In this document: piece by piece, positions 1 through 6,076 of the stretch | How the letters are laid out: each line of letters opens with the position of its first letter | How positions within the stretch are numbered: position 1 is the stretch's first letter | Assembly (NCBI GenBank): GCA_012516755.1 | Contig: JAAYWE010000069.1 | Coordinates: forward strand, 1-13,732 | Origin: Treponema sp. | GTDB taxonomy: Bacteria > Spirochaetota > Spirochaetia > Treponematales > Rectinemataceae | Length of the DNA: 13,732 nucleotides | Reading direction: 5' to 3' | Made by a program: the position numbers and the translations under genes | The notes under the pieces: model-generated | The model's input: only the letters and a program-made list of their open reading frames with translations | What the model was told of the DNA's origin: nothing | Database searches by the model: none

Positions 1-2
1 AT

Positions 3-47
3 GAAGTATTGAAACAGTGTAGCGAAACAGAAAAAAAAGGGCAATGA
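3..47 (+). CDS. possible C-terminal end of an upstream gene (partial)
   Basis: The frame starting at base 3 is open from the window edge to a TGA at 45-47, and would encode a short hydrophilic tail ending in Lys-Lys-Gly-Gln. The stop overlaps the ATG at 44 as ATGA, the usual arrangement of coupled genes. The other two plus-strand frames stop early (TGA at 10-12, TAG at 20-22), so an upstream gene could also end there. Only about 14 codons are visible and no family can be named. Confidence 0.22.
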   Translation, partial: EVLKQCSETEKKGQ

Positions 48-181
48 GCAAAGAAATTGTGGTTCATAATAGTATGGCAGCAGGTCTTGACGCAGATATA
101 GGCTTGGATTTAGACGCGCGTGGTAATTTGCAGCCCTGCCCAGCCAATCCAAAATGCGCTAGAATGCTTGTATGTGGCTGA
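44..181 (+). CDS. small ORF of 45 aa, doubtful
   Basis: This 45-codon ORF starts in an ATGA overlap with a possible upstream stop and ends at a TGA (179-181), overlapping the first codons of the hydrolase that starts at 172. The overlap could couple translation of the hydrolase, which has no clear Shine-Dalgarno site of its own. The only SD-like sequence for this ORF, AAGGG at 37-41, is too close to the ATG. The product is acidic in the middle (GLDADIGLDLDARG) and carries a PCPANPKC segment resembling the PCP-x-SPNC motif near the N-terminus of DUF1499 proteins. It may be a real small protein, a decayed fragment of such a gene, or the 3' end of the upstream gene after a frameshift at the A8 tract (31-38). 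I cannot choose between these. Confidence 0.3.
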   Translation: MSKEIVVHNSMAAGLDADIGLDLDARGNLQPCPANPKCARMLVCG

Positions 182-1164
182 TAATCTTGGTTTATGCCGG
201 TCTGGTATGCACACTTACAGCGGTGTCTTATGCACTTATGTTTAGGCCAAAATGCAAGAGTCTTGAATTTACAAGGCAAGCCTCTCTTGAGCGCGGCGAG
301 TTCGACGAGAATCTTCTAAATCTCGATTGGCAGGAATGGTCCTTTGCCTCGCCCTATGGATATGCCCTGAAAGGCCAGTATCTTCAGGGCAAAAAGAATG
401 CACCGGCAGCGCTCTTTGTCCATGGCATAACTTGGTCGCGCTATGGAATGGTAAAATACATGCGACCATTTATAGAGCGCGGCTGGAATGTTGCGGCTTT
501 CGATCTTGCCGGCCATGGAGCAAGTATTGCGCCAAGGCGTTTCTACCCATCCTATGGTTTTTATGAAAAATATGATATTAAAGCTGGAGTTGAAGCGTTA
601 CATTCGCTATTTTCCGATGCTCGGCTCTATGGTCTTTTTGGTGAATCGCTTGGGGCGGCTTCAGCCCTTCAATATGCACCTCTTGCAAAAGAAGCATCCT
701 CCAGAAAAATCGATTTTATTGTAGCAGACTGTTCATTTTCTTCGGCCTGGGAGGAGCTCCTCGAACAGTATAGGGAAATCCACATTCCCAACTTCATTGC
801 ATGGCCTAGTGCCCATATGACCAGATTTTTTGTCCGTCTTCTGCGAGGCTTCGATCTAAAAGAGGCAAGCCCTTCAAAGGCAGTAATGCTCACCGATATG
901 CCAATTATCTTTGCTCACGGAATGGAGGATAGCTATGTACCAACCATAATGAGTGTGCAAATGGCAAGCGCTCGGATGTCGAATCGCATTGGATTGACGG
1001 ACCTAGTTCTAATTCCTGGCGCAGGGCACGCGGTTGGAATTTTGACCGATAAGGCTCGATGGTTGGCGGCTGTCGATTCTTTTATAGATCGAGTATTTTA
1101 TGAAGAAGATCCAATGCGCGATAGCGTAGTATGCAATGAATATATGGATGAAAAGAACAAATAG
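172..1164 (+). CDS. membrane-anchored alpha/beta hydrolase
   Basis: This is a 330-aa serine hydrolase of the alpha/beta fold. Residues 1-22 form a hydrophobic N-terminal anchor or uncleaved signal; Cys13 is not in a convincing lipobox. The oxyanion-region HG motif lies at 84-85, a DLAGHG turn at 111-116 and the nucleophile elbow GESLG at 157-161 with Ser159. Asp253 (in HGMEDSYVP) and His286 (in GAGHAVG) complete the triad. This layout resembles the BAAT/YqkD/'cell surface hydrolase' group that acts on acyl esters or peptides; the substrate cannot be read from sequence. An in-frame TAG at 160-162 makes ATG 172 the earliest ATG start. No good Shine-Dalgarno precedes it, so translation may be coupled to the small ORF ending at 181. 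The thioesterase gene follows after 25 nt, suggesting one transcript. Confidence 0.88.
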   Translation: MWLIILVYAGLVCTLTAVSYALMFRPKCKSLEFTRQASLERGEFDENLLNLDWQEWSFASPYGYALKGQYLQGKKNAPAALFVHGITWSRYGMVKYMRPFIERGWNVAAFDLAGHGASIAPRRFYPSYGFYEKYDIKAGVEALHSLFSDARLYGLFGESLGAASALQYAPLAKEASSRKIDFIVADCSFSSAWEELLEQYREIHIPNFIAWPSAHMTRFFVRLLRGFDLKEASPSKAVMLTDMPIIFAHGMEDSYVPTIMSVQMASARMSNRIGLTDLVLIPGAGHAVGILTDKARWLAAVDSFIDRVFYEEDPMRDSVVCNEYMDEKNK

Positions 1165-1189
1165 AGAGCTAATGGCGAGGAGAGCAGAA

Positions 1190-1594
1190 ATGGAATTGAA
1201 GGAAGGGATTATTGCCGAAAAGGAAATAATCGTGGAAGAAAAATATATTGCTTCGCATCTGGGATCAGGAGGCGTCCCTGTCTATGCGACACCGATGATG
1301 GTGTTGCACATGGAAGAGACTTCTCGACTTGCGGTGGATCATCTACTTGAACCAGGCAAAGCCACGGTGGGCGCCTTTATTGCCGTCAAACACCTTGCTC
1401 CGACTCCAAAGGGAATGAGAGTACGCATTCGATCTAAGCTTGCGAAAATCGAAGGGCGCATGCTAACCTTCGAGGTCGAGGCCTGGGATGAAATAGAAAA
1501 AGTCGGCGAGGCGGAACATATTCGTTCCATTATAGATATTGCAAGATTTGGAGAGCGAATCGAGAAAAAGAAAGCTCTCGCCGCTTCGAAATAG
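1190..1594 (+). CDS. FlK-like hotdog-fold acyl-CoA thioesterase
   Basis: A 134-aa single-domain hotdog protein of the fluoroacetyl-CoA thioesterase (FlK)-like family, expected to hydrolyse an acyl-CoA in the cytoplasm. The three residues that line up with the FlK catalytic set Thr42/Glu50/His76 are present with identical spacing: Thr34 (in VYATP), Glu42 (in HMEET) and His68 (in AVKHLAPTP). The stretch ATP-x-MV-x-x-MEE and the later TFEVEAWDE strand are typical of the family. I chose ATG 1190 because GAGGAG at 1177-1182 sits 7 nt upstream; the frame is open back to an ATG at 1136, which overlaps the hydrolase and lacks such a site. Many bacteria carry family members without fluoroacetate exposure, so the natural substrate is probably another short acyl-CoA. 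It ends 10 nt from the convergent 262-aa gene, with no terminator visible between them. Confidence 0.85.
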   Translation: MELKEGIIAEKEIIVEEKYIASHLGSGGVPVYATPMMVLHMEETSRLAVDHLLEPGKATVGAFIAVKHLAPTPKGMRVRIRSKLAKIEGRMLTFEVEAWDEIEKVGEAEHIRSIIDIARFGERIEKKKALAASK

Positions 1595-1604
1595 GTACTC
1601 TAAA

Positions 1605-2393
1605 TCACATACTCTTCCAGAATCTATAGAATTTTCGTTCAATAGTGCCAAGGTCGAGATAGGGATAGAATTTGCATGGTCTATTCTGCTCAGCGAAGAC
1701 GAATCCTTCCTTGAGATATTTATATGAGATATGGTCGATCGGGCAATCCAGGGAAATGCCCTTGACAACCTTGCCTGGCGTGTTTCGGACTTCCTCTATG
1801 GCTGCGGCGAGCCTTGCGGGGTGTATGCCAGGTACATAGCAGCGGATAAGAGGATTTTCCTCATATTCTTTCATGAATTGTTGACTATCGAACTCGAGGA
1901 GTGTGAAAGCAGTCTTTGGTGCACCTTTAGTGTTGCGCGGGTCGGTTATGAATTGGGCAAAGTCATGATAGTTGAGTTTTGTTAGCACAATGAAGCGCAC
2001 TGGATTGACTTCTAGCATGATACGGAATTCTTCTGCATCTGTCGAAGGTTCGTGAGATTTGGATTCTAGTTCCACATAATCTCCCAGCGAATTGCTGATA
2101 TAAAGCTTTCCAAATGCGTCGTAATCCATATGCTCTAAAACCCGATAGCTCTTTATGAATTTTGTGGCTTTTGGCCTACCGTCTTCATGAGGTTTTAGTT
2201 CCGAATAAGCGGTATCTATGTCGAAATAGGGGTTTCTAAATTCAGGATCGACTTCTACAAAGATAAGCCTGCCTTCGAAGTATCGCGTGGAACCCTGAAC
2301 ATAGTGTTTTATAAAACGGTCTGGCTCGAGCTGCGAAGCTATGAGCGAGTGATTCGGATGGACAATCATATATAGATGTTTTTCATAATCCAT
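1605..2393 (-). CDS. uncharacterised 262-aa protein, possible internal duplication
   Basis: A soluble, mixed alpha/beta protein with no signal peptide or membrane segment and no catalytic motif I recognise. The start is well fixed: AGGAGG lies 8 nt upstream of the ATG at 2393. The N-terminal half contains VEVDPEFRNPYFDID and the C-terminal half YVPGIHPARL and a KFYPYLDLG segment. The two halves look distantly alike. The segment around residues 16-50 (ASQLEPDRFIKHY) can be laid over one near 135-175 (LTKLNYHDFAQFI). The segment KFIKSYRVLEHMDYD can be laid over KVVKGISLDCPIDH. From memory similar hypothetical proteins occur in treponemes, but this was not searched. It follows hppA on the same strand with a 103-bp gap that contains its own possible promoter, so it may be expressed independently. 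Confidence 0.8.
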   Translation of the reverse strand: MDYEKHLYMIVHPNHSLIASQLEPDRFIKHYVQGSTRYFEGRLIFVEVDPEFRNPYFDIDTAYSELKPHEDGRPKATKFIKSYRVLEHMDYDAFGKLYISNSLGDYVELESKSHEPSTDAEEFRIMLEVNPVRFIVLTKLNYHDFAQFITDPRNTKGAPKTAFTLLEFDSQQFMKEYEENPLIRCYVPGIHPARLAAAIEEVRNTPGKVVKGISLDCPIDHISYKYLKEGFVFAEQNRPCKFYPYLDLGTIERKFYRFWKSM

Positions 2394-2398
2394 AGGGT

Positions 2399-2414
2399 GA
2401 ACCTCCTAAGGTTC
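2399..2414 (-). promoter_or_regulatory. small inverted repeat enclosing the Shine-Dalgarno of the 262-aa gene
   Basis: On the minus strand, GAACC and GGTTC flank a six-base TTAGGA, so the AGGAGG ribosome site lies in the loop and 3' arm of a 5-bp hairpin. It could lower initiation, but the stem is short and may be chance. Confidence 0.3.
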
Positions 2415-2449
2415 CAAACAGCCTAAATATATTATCGCAATTCTTACAT

Positions 2450-2477
2450 ATTTAAAGAAATTTCTGCAATAGGTCAA
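2450..2477 (-). promoter_or_regulatory. possible sigma70-type promoter for the 262-aa gene
   Basis: Read on the minus strand, TTGACC (complement of 2472-2477) is followed after 16 nt by TTAAAT (complement of 2450-2455). The -35 matches consensus at 5 of 6 positions and the -10 at 4 of 6. It lies in the gap between hppA and the 262-aa gene, about 60 nt upstream of that gene's ATG. The -10 choice is uncertain because the region is A+T rich; another AT box, GATAAT, lies nearer the gene. Confidence 0.35.
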
Positions 2478-2496
2478 AACATCGATCGCAGACTCA

Positions 2497-4572
2497 TCAA
2501 CCCCACACTGCTTTTAGAACAGGAGTAAGCACAAGCGAAATCACTGCCATCAATTTTATCAGAATATTTAGAGAGGGACCGGCCGTATCCTTGAAGGGAT
2601 CGCCTACTGTATCTCCCACTACGGCTGCGCGGTGAGAGCTAGAGCCCTTGCCTTCCTCGCTACGCGATTCTATGAATTTCTTGGCATTGTCCCAGGCTCC
2701 CCCAGAATTCGACATAAATATGGCAAGAAGACCTCCGGAGACCGTAGCGCCGACCAATAATCCGGTGAGCACGGCAGGCCCACCGATGAAGCCTGCCAAG
2801 ACGGGCGCGACTATGGCCGAAATACCTGGCAATATCATGCTCTTTAGTGCTGTCTGTGTAGAGATGTCGACACAGGTTCGGTAATCAGGTTCATCTGTTC
2901 CTTCGAGAATACCCGGTTTTGCGCGGAACTGCCTTCTCACCTCTTCGATCATCGAGAATGCGGCTCGATAGATGGCATCCATGGCTAGCGAGCTGAAAAA
3001 GAAGGGAATCATTCCGCCAATGAAAAGACCAATGAGCACACTGGGGTTGGCAAGGTTCATCATTTCTACGGGCAATTCTGCGGCACTCAAGAAGGCAACA
3101 ATTAGGATGAGAGAAGTGAGAAGCGCGGATCCTATGGCAAAGCCCTTGCCAATGGCTGCCGTTGTATTACCAACGGCGTCTAGCGAATCGGTTATTCTTC
3201 GTACTTCCGGCTCCATTTCTGCCATCTCCGCAAGACCTCCCGCATTATCCGCAACAGGACCGTAAGCATCGACAGAGAGTTGTATTCCGAGAGTGAGCAG
3301 CATTCCGAGGCCAGCGATCCCTATGCCATAGAGCCCTGCAAGCCGGTTCGAGAGCCCGATAGCCAGTCCAATTACCAGGATAGGGAATACCGTTGAAATC
3401 ATACCGACACCCAGGCCAGAGATGATTGTGGTTGCGGCTCCGGTTGTACAGGATTTTACTATCTTTCTAACCGGCGGAGAATTCGAGCCCGTGTAGTATT
3501 CGGTTATTAGACCAATTACCGTACCCGCCACCAAGCCTGTTATGCATGCAAGATAGACTCCTAGCCACCCCGCTTCTCTAGATCCAATCGAAAAACGGCC
3601 ATCTCCGATAATGAAGCGAACGACTGGTATTAAAAGGACTATGGCTATTATAGATGCTCCTATAGAGCCCGCATTAAGCGCATTCTGGGGGTGTTTGGCT
3701 CGGCTTAGGTGAACGAAAAGCGTTCCGATAAGTGAAGCCACCACCCCTGTTCCCGCGGCGATGAGTGGCAATATAGCTAATCTCTGTTGAAGTTCCGGGC
3801 TGGCGGAAATTGCAATTCCAAGCACCATGCAGCCAACTATAGATCCGGCATAGGATTCGAAAAGATCTGCTCCCATACCAGCAACATCGCCCACATTATC
3901 ACCGACATTATCTGCAATGACAGCAGGATTTCTGTGATCATCTTCGGGTATACCGACTTCGACCTTTCCTACCAGGTCGGCACCAACATCCGCTGCTTTA
4001 GTGTAAATGCCGCCGCCAACACGTGCAAAAAGCGCCATCATCGAGGCTCCAAGCGAAAACCCCGATACTATTGGGAATATCGTTTGAGCAAGTATTTGCT
4101 CAGCATCTGGCATGAAAAGAAGAAGGCCCAGGATAGCACCTATTCCCAAGAGCACAAGCCCCACTACTGTCATGCCCATAACAGACCCGCTTGAAAACGC
4201 AATTCTGAGTGCAGGTAAAATACCTTTCTGGGCAGCCTCCGCAGTCCTGGCATTGGCCTTGACCGCAATACTCATACCGAACCAGCCGGACAACGCGGAC
4301 AGAACTGAACCAATAAGAAAGGAAACGGCCTGCAATTTCAGGGCGCCACTATTGAGACAAAGAAGGAGAACAGCAACCACCGGAATGATAAAGCCCACTG
4401 CCTTGTATTCCCTAGCCAGGAAAGCATGAGCTCCTTCTTCGATATAGCCAGAAATTCGCATTACGGCAGGATTGGAAAGGGGGATCTTTTTGATCTTCGA
4501 GCTCGTAATCAAGGAATACCCTAGCGCTGCCAGGGCCGTTATGATTGCAACGAATACTCCACTAGAGAGCAT
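2497..4572 (-). CDS. hppA: membrane-bound ion-translocating pyrophosphatase, K+-dependent type
   Basis: A 691-aa polytopic membrane enzyme that hydrolyses pyrophosphate and pumps H+ and/or Na+ across the cytoplasmic membrane. Many hydrophobic helices are visible, with hallmark motifs at about 219-238 (IPEDD-x-RNPAVIADNVGDN, GDVAG) and near the C-terminus (GGAWDNAKKFIE, then GDTVGDPFKDTAGPSLN). At 468-477 the sequence is GNTTAAIGKG: Ala472 and Gly475 occupy the positions that are Lys and Thr in K+-independent enzymes, so this belongs to the K+-dependent class, which includes both Na+ and H+ pumps. The EDD motif continues with His223 where Pro is usual. The correct start is ATG at 4572: AGGAGG lies 6 nt upstream of it, inside a longer frame from an ATG at 4587 that has no ribosome site. 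It probably recovers energy from PPi released by biosynthesis. Confidence 0.96.
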   Translation of the reverse strand: MLSSGVFVAIITALAALGYSLITSSKIKKIPLSNPAVMRISGYIEEGAHAFLAREYKAVGFIIPVVAVLLLCLNSGALKLQAVSFLIGSVLSALSGWFGMSIAVKANARTAEAAQKGILPALRIAFSSGSVMGMTVVGLVLLGIGAILGLLLFMPDAEQILAQTIFPIVSGFSLGASMMALFARVGGGIYTKAADVGADLVGKVEVGIPEDDHRNPAVIADNVGDNVGDVAGMGADLFESYAGSIVGCMVLGIAISASPELQQRLAILPLIAAGTGVVASLIGTLFVHLSRAKHPQNALNAGSIGASIIAIVLLIPVVRFIIGDGRFSIGSREAGWLGVYLACITGLVAGTVIGLITEYYTGSNSPPVRKIVKSCTTGAATTIISGLGVGMISTVFPILVIGLAIGLSNRLAGLYGIGIAGLGMLLTLGIQLSVDAYGPVADNAGGLAEMAEMEPEVRRITDSLDAVGNTTAAIGKGFAIGSALLTSLILIVAFLSAAELPVEMMNLANPSVLIGLFIGGMIPFFFSSLAMDAIYRAAFSMIEEVRRQFRAKPGILEGTDEPDYRTCVDISTQTALKSMILPGISAIVAPVLAGFIGGPAVLTGLLVGATVSGGLLAIFMSNSGGAWDNAKKFIESRSEEGKGSSSHRAAVVGDTVGDPFKDTAGPSLNILIKLMAVISLVLTPVLKAVWG

Positions 4573-4617
4573 CGGCGACCTCCTCATTGCGAAAAGCCAA
4601 ATTGTACTTTACGTTTC

Positions 4618-4647
4618 ATTATAAGGCTGATTTTTCGGATCTGGCAA
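4618..4647 (-). promoter_or_regulatory. sigma70-type promoter for hppA
   Basis: On the minus strand, TTGCCA (complement of 4642-4647, 5 of 6 consensus) and a perfect TATAAT (complement of 4618-4623) are 18 nt apart. Transcription should begin near 4611, giving a leader of roughly 40 nt before the hppA ATG at 4572, long enough for its AGGAGG site. This is the best minus-strand promoter match in the gap. Confidence 0.65.
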
Positions 4648-4776
4648 TATTGAAAATAAATACAAGACCTCAAACAAAGATATGACAATGCCTATGAAAA
4701 TCAAAACATGGTAATTGTGTATCGGCCAAACCACAGTTTTATGCAAAATTAATGAAACTGCTATCCATCTGTATCC

Positions 4777-4805
4777 TTGACAAAATTTATAATTTGTATT
4801 TTTAT
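4777..4805 (+). promoter_or_regulatory. sigma70-type promoter of the arg operon
   Basis: A perfect TTGACA at 4777-4782 is followed after 17 nt by TTTTAT at 4800-4805, matching TATAAT at 4 of 6 positions. Transcription would start near 4812, about 13 nt before the Shine-Dalgarno site of the Arg-rich leader ORF and about 200 nt before argC. A TATAAT also occurs at 4788-4793, but no suitable -35 lies 16-18 nt upstream of it. Confidence 0.6.
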
Positions 4806-4813
4806 TGAAATAC
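4796..4813 (+). promoter_or_regulatory. perfect dyad over the arg promoter -10, candidate operator
   Basis: GTATTT (4796-4801) and AAATAC (4808-4813) are perfect inverted repeats separated by TTATTG, 18 bp in all, covering the -10 hexamer and start site. A repressor bound here would block RNA polymerase. The length equals that of an ARG box, but the bases fit the TNTGAAT-WWWW-ATTCANA consensus poorly, so ArgR binding is only a possibility. A+T-rich DNA gives such dyads by chance fairly often. Confidence 0.4.
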
Positions 4814-4834
4814 TTTTCTTATTGGGAGGGGCAC

Positions 4835-4945
4835 ATGGAATGCTCACTTCTCATACCTATTTCCTCACCATCTTTGAGAACTCTGCGAAGAACATTTCTT
4901 GCGTTCCATTCCCGTCGTATTTATCTATTCTGCTATCGTCGCTGA
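4835..4945 (+). CDS. putative arginine-rich leader peptide of the arg operon (36 aa)
   Basis: A 36-codon ORF lies wholly inside the transcribed leader of argC, about 23 nt after the predicted transcription start. GGGAGGGG at 4824-4831 is a strong Shine-Dalgarno site; its GGAGG core is 5 nt from the ATG. The peptide begins MECSLLIPISS and then becomes rich in arginine: Arg at 15, 18, 19, 27, 28, 35 and 36, including three Arg-Arg pairs. The last pair (CGT CGC) directly precedes the TGA. A hairpin starts 5 nt after the stop. This matches the plan of amino-acid biosynthetic leader peptides, in which ribosomes slow at codons for the end product when its charged tRNA is scarce. No protein homology is expected for such a peptide. 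Alternatives are a chance ORF or a small protein with another role. Its position, ribosome site and composition fitting the operon's product make a leader the best reading. Confidence 0.6.
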   Translation: MECSLLIPISSPSLRTLRRTFLAFHSRRIYLFCYRR

Positions 4946-4950
4946 CAACC

Positions 4951-4968
4951 TTGCACTTTTACGTGCAA
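4951..4968 (+). promoter_or_regulatory. hairpin just after the Arg-rich leader ORF
   Basis: TTGCAC (4951-4956) and GTGCAA (4963-4968) form a perfect 6-bp stem with a TTTTAC loop. A ribosome paused on the terminal Arg35-Arg36 codons (4937-4942) would cover the left arm. The right arm is followed by TTAATCCCATTT, not a U-run, so it is not a standard intrinsic terminator. It could be a pause site, a Rho-linked element or part of a larger alternative fold. Confidence 0.45.
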
Positions 4969-5012
4969 TTAATCCCATTTCTCATTACACTTGTTATTGA
5001 AAGGAGATGCCC

Positions 5013-6062
5013 ATGATTCATGTGGGTATATTGGGAGCCACTGGCTATGCTGGGCTCGAGTTAACCCGAATCCTCTTGCAGCACCCAGAAGTAACCGCAT
5101 TGAGCGCTTCATCTGTGAGCTTTGAAGGCAAAAGATTCGAAGAGGTCTATCCATCTATGATAAACCTTCAGAGCGATGTAGCGCTTCCAATGCTAGAAAA
5201 GGCCGAAGATGTTATATGCAAAGCCGATGTCATATTTTCCTGTTTGCCGCATGGGCATGCAGAGGAAGCGGGTCAACAATGCTTCGAAGCATCGAAGCCT
5301 TTTATAGACATATCTGCTGATTTTAGATTTGGAGTCTATGAAGATATATTCAAAAAATGGTATGGTGTACCGTATAAATATCCAAAACTGCATGAATATG
5401 CAGTATATGGTTTGCCTGAGCTAAAGCGTGAGATAATCAAATCGGCGGTTTTAATCGCAAACCCAGGATGCTACCCTACCTCTGCGGAGCTAGGCCTTAT
5501 TCCCGCTATTCAGCAAGGTCTTGTCGACATTTCCAGCATAGTGATCACTTCGATGTCGGGAGTGACTGGAGCAGGTCGCGAACCGAGCCAAACAACGCAT
5601 TATCCCGAAGCAGCAGATGCGGCTTCGCCCTATAAGATCGGCTCTCATAGGCATCAACCGGAAATCGATCTTTTGTTGTCGGAGATAGCTGGAGAGCAAG
5701 TGCAGAGCGTATTTACACCGATCCTTGCTCCTATGAATCGAGGTATTGTGAGCATGATATGCTTTCGACTTCTGCGTGCGGTCTCGGATGGAGAGCTTCA
5801 TTCGATCTATACAGAGCACTATGCAGACGAACCCTTTGTGCGCGTTCTGCCCCTTGGGGCAACTGCCTCTAATCGCTTTGTCAAATTCTCGAATTATTGC
5901 GATATTTCGGTTCACTTATCTGCGGATAAGGAGCGAGCCGTAATAATCTCTACTATCGATAATATGGTAAAGGGTGCGGCTGGTCAGGCCGTTCAGAATA
6001 TGAATATTCTCCTGGGCTTTGAGGAAACAGATGGGCTCAGGTTCATTCCACCTGCATTCTAG
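5013..6062 (+). CDS. argC: N-acetyl-gamma-glutamyl-phosphate reductase
   Basis: This 349-aa NADPH-dependent enzyme reduces N-acetylglutamyl-5-phosphate to the semialdehyde, the third step of arginine synthesis in the cytoplasm. The nucleotide-binding GILGATGYAG lies at residues 5-14, the catalytic cysteine is Cys153 in ANPGCYPT, and the SHRHQPEI segment (211-218) supplies the catalytic histidine. The length is normal for the family's ~345-aa type. ATG 5013 is chosen over ATG 5007 because AGGAG (5002-5006) abuts 5007 but is 6 nt from 5013. The SD region (5003-5009) can pair with CATTTCT at 4976-4982 in a 7-bp helix containing two G-U pairs, a weak hint of control over initiation. argJ begins 15 nt after the stop. 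This is the first large gene after the arg promoter. Confidence 0.97.
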   Translation: MIHVGILGATGYAGLELTRILLQHPEVTALSASSVSFEGKRFEEVYPSMINLQSDVALPMLEKAEDVICKADVIFSCLPHGHAEEAGQQCFEASKPFIDISADFRFGVYEDIFKKWYGVPYKYPKLHEYAVYGLPELKREIIKSAVLIANPGCYPTSAELGLIPAIQQGLVDISSIVITSMSGVTGAGREPSQTTHYPEAADAASPYKIGSHRHQPEIDLLLSEIAGEQVQSVFTPILAPMNRGIVSMICFRLLRAVSDGELHSIYTEHYADEPFVRVLPLGATASNRFVKFSNYCDISVHLSADKERAVIISTIDNMVKGAAGQAVQNMNILLGFEETDGLRFIPPAF

Positions 6063-6076
6063 GTAAGGAGGATGCG

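Larger units (their letters stand above)
4573..5012 (+). other. divergent control region between hppA and argC
   Basis: This 440-bp A+T-rich stretch separates the divergently transcribed hppA and argC. It holds a good minus-strand promoter for hppA (4618-4647), a plus-strand promoter with a dyad over its -10 (4777-4813), an Arg-rich leader ORF (4835-4945) and a hairpin (4951-4968). I see nothing specific in 4648-4776 beyond A+T-rich sequence. Confidence 0.75.

Noticed and set aside
4112..4429. Long open frames antisense to hppA
   Set aside because: They lack ribosome sites and follow the codon pattern of hppA on the other strand; the products are low-complexity and unlike any protein.
4573..4587. 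ATG at 4587 as hppA start
   Set aside because: The AGGAGG lies downstream of this ATG and is correctly spaced for the ATG at 4572.
4796..4813. Calling the argC promoter dyad an ARG box
   Set aside because: The half-sites do not fit TGAAT/ATTCA; only length and position agree, so no ArgR claim is made.
5007..5012. ATG at 5007 as argC start
   Set aside because: AGGAG directly touches it with no spacing; ATG 5013 has 6-nt spacing and gives the normal GILGATGYAG start.
4777..5016. A 79-codon TTG-started frame across the argC leader
   Set aside because: Its TTG start is the -35 TTGACA of the arg promoter, it has no ribosome site, it would lie largely upstream of the transcription start at its 5' end, and it runs into argC out of frame. 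The ATG frame at 4835 has a strong ribosome site instead.
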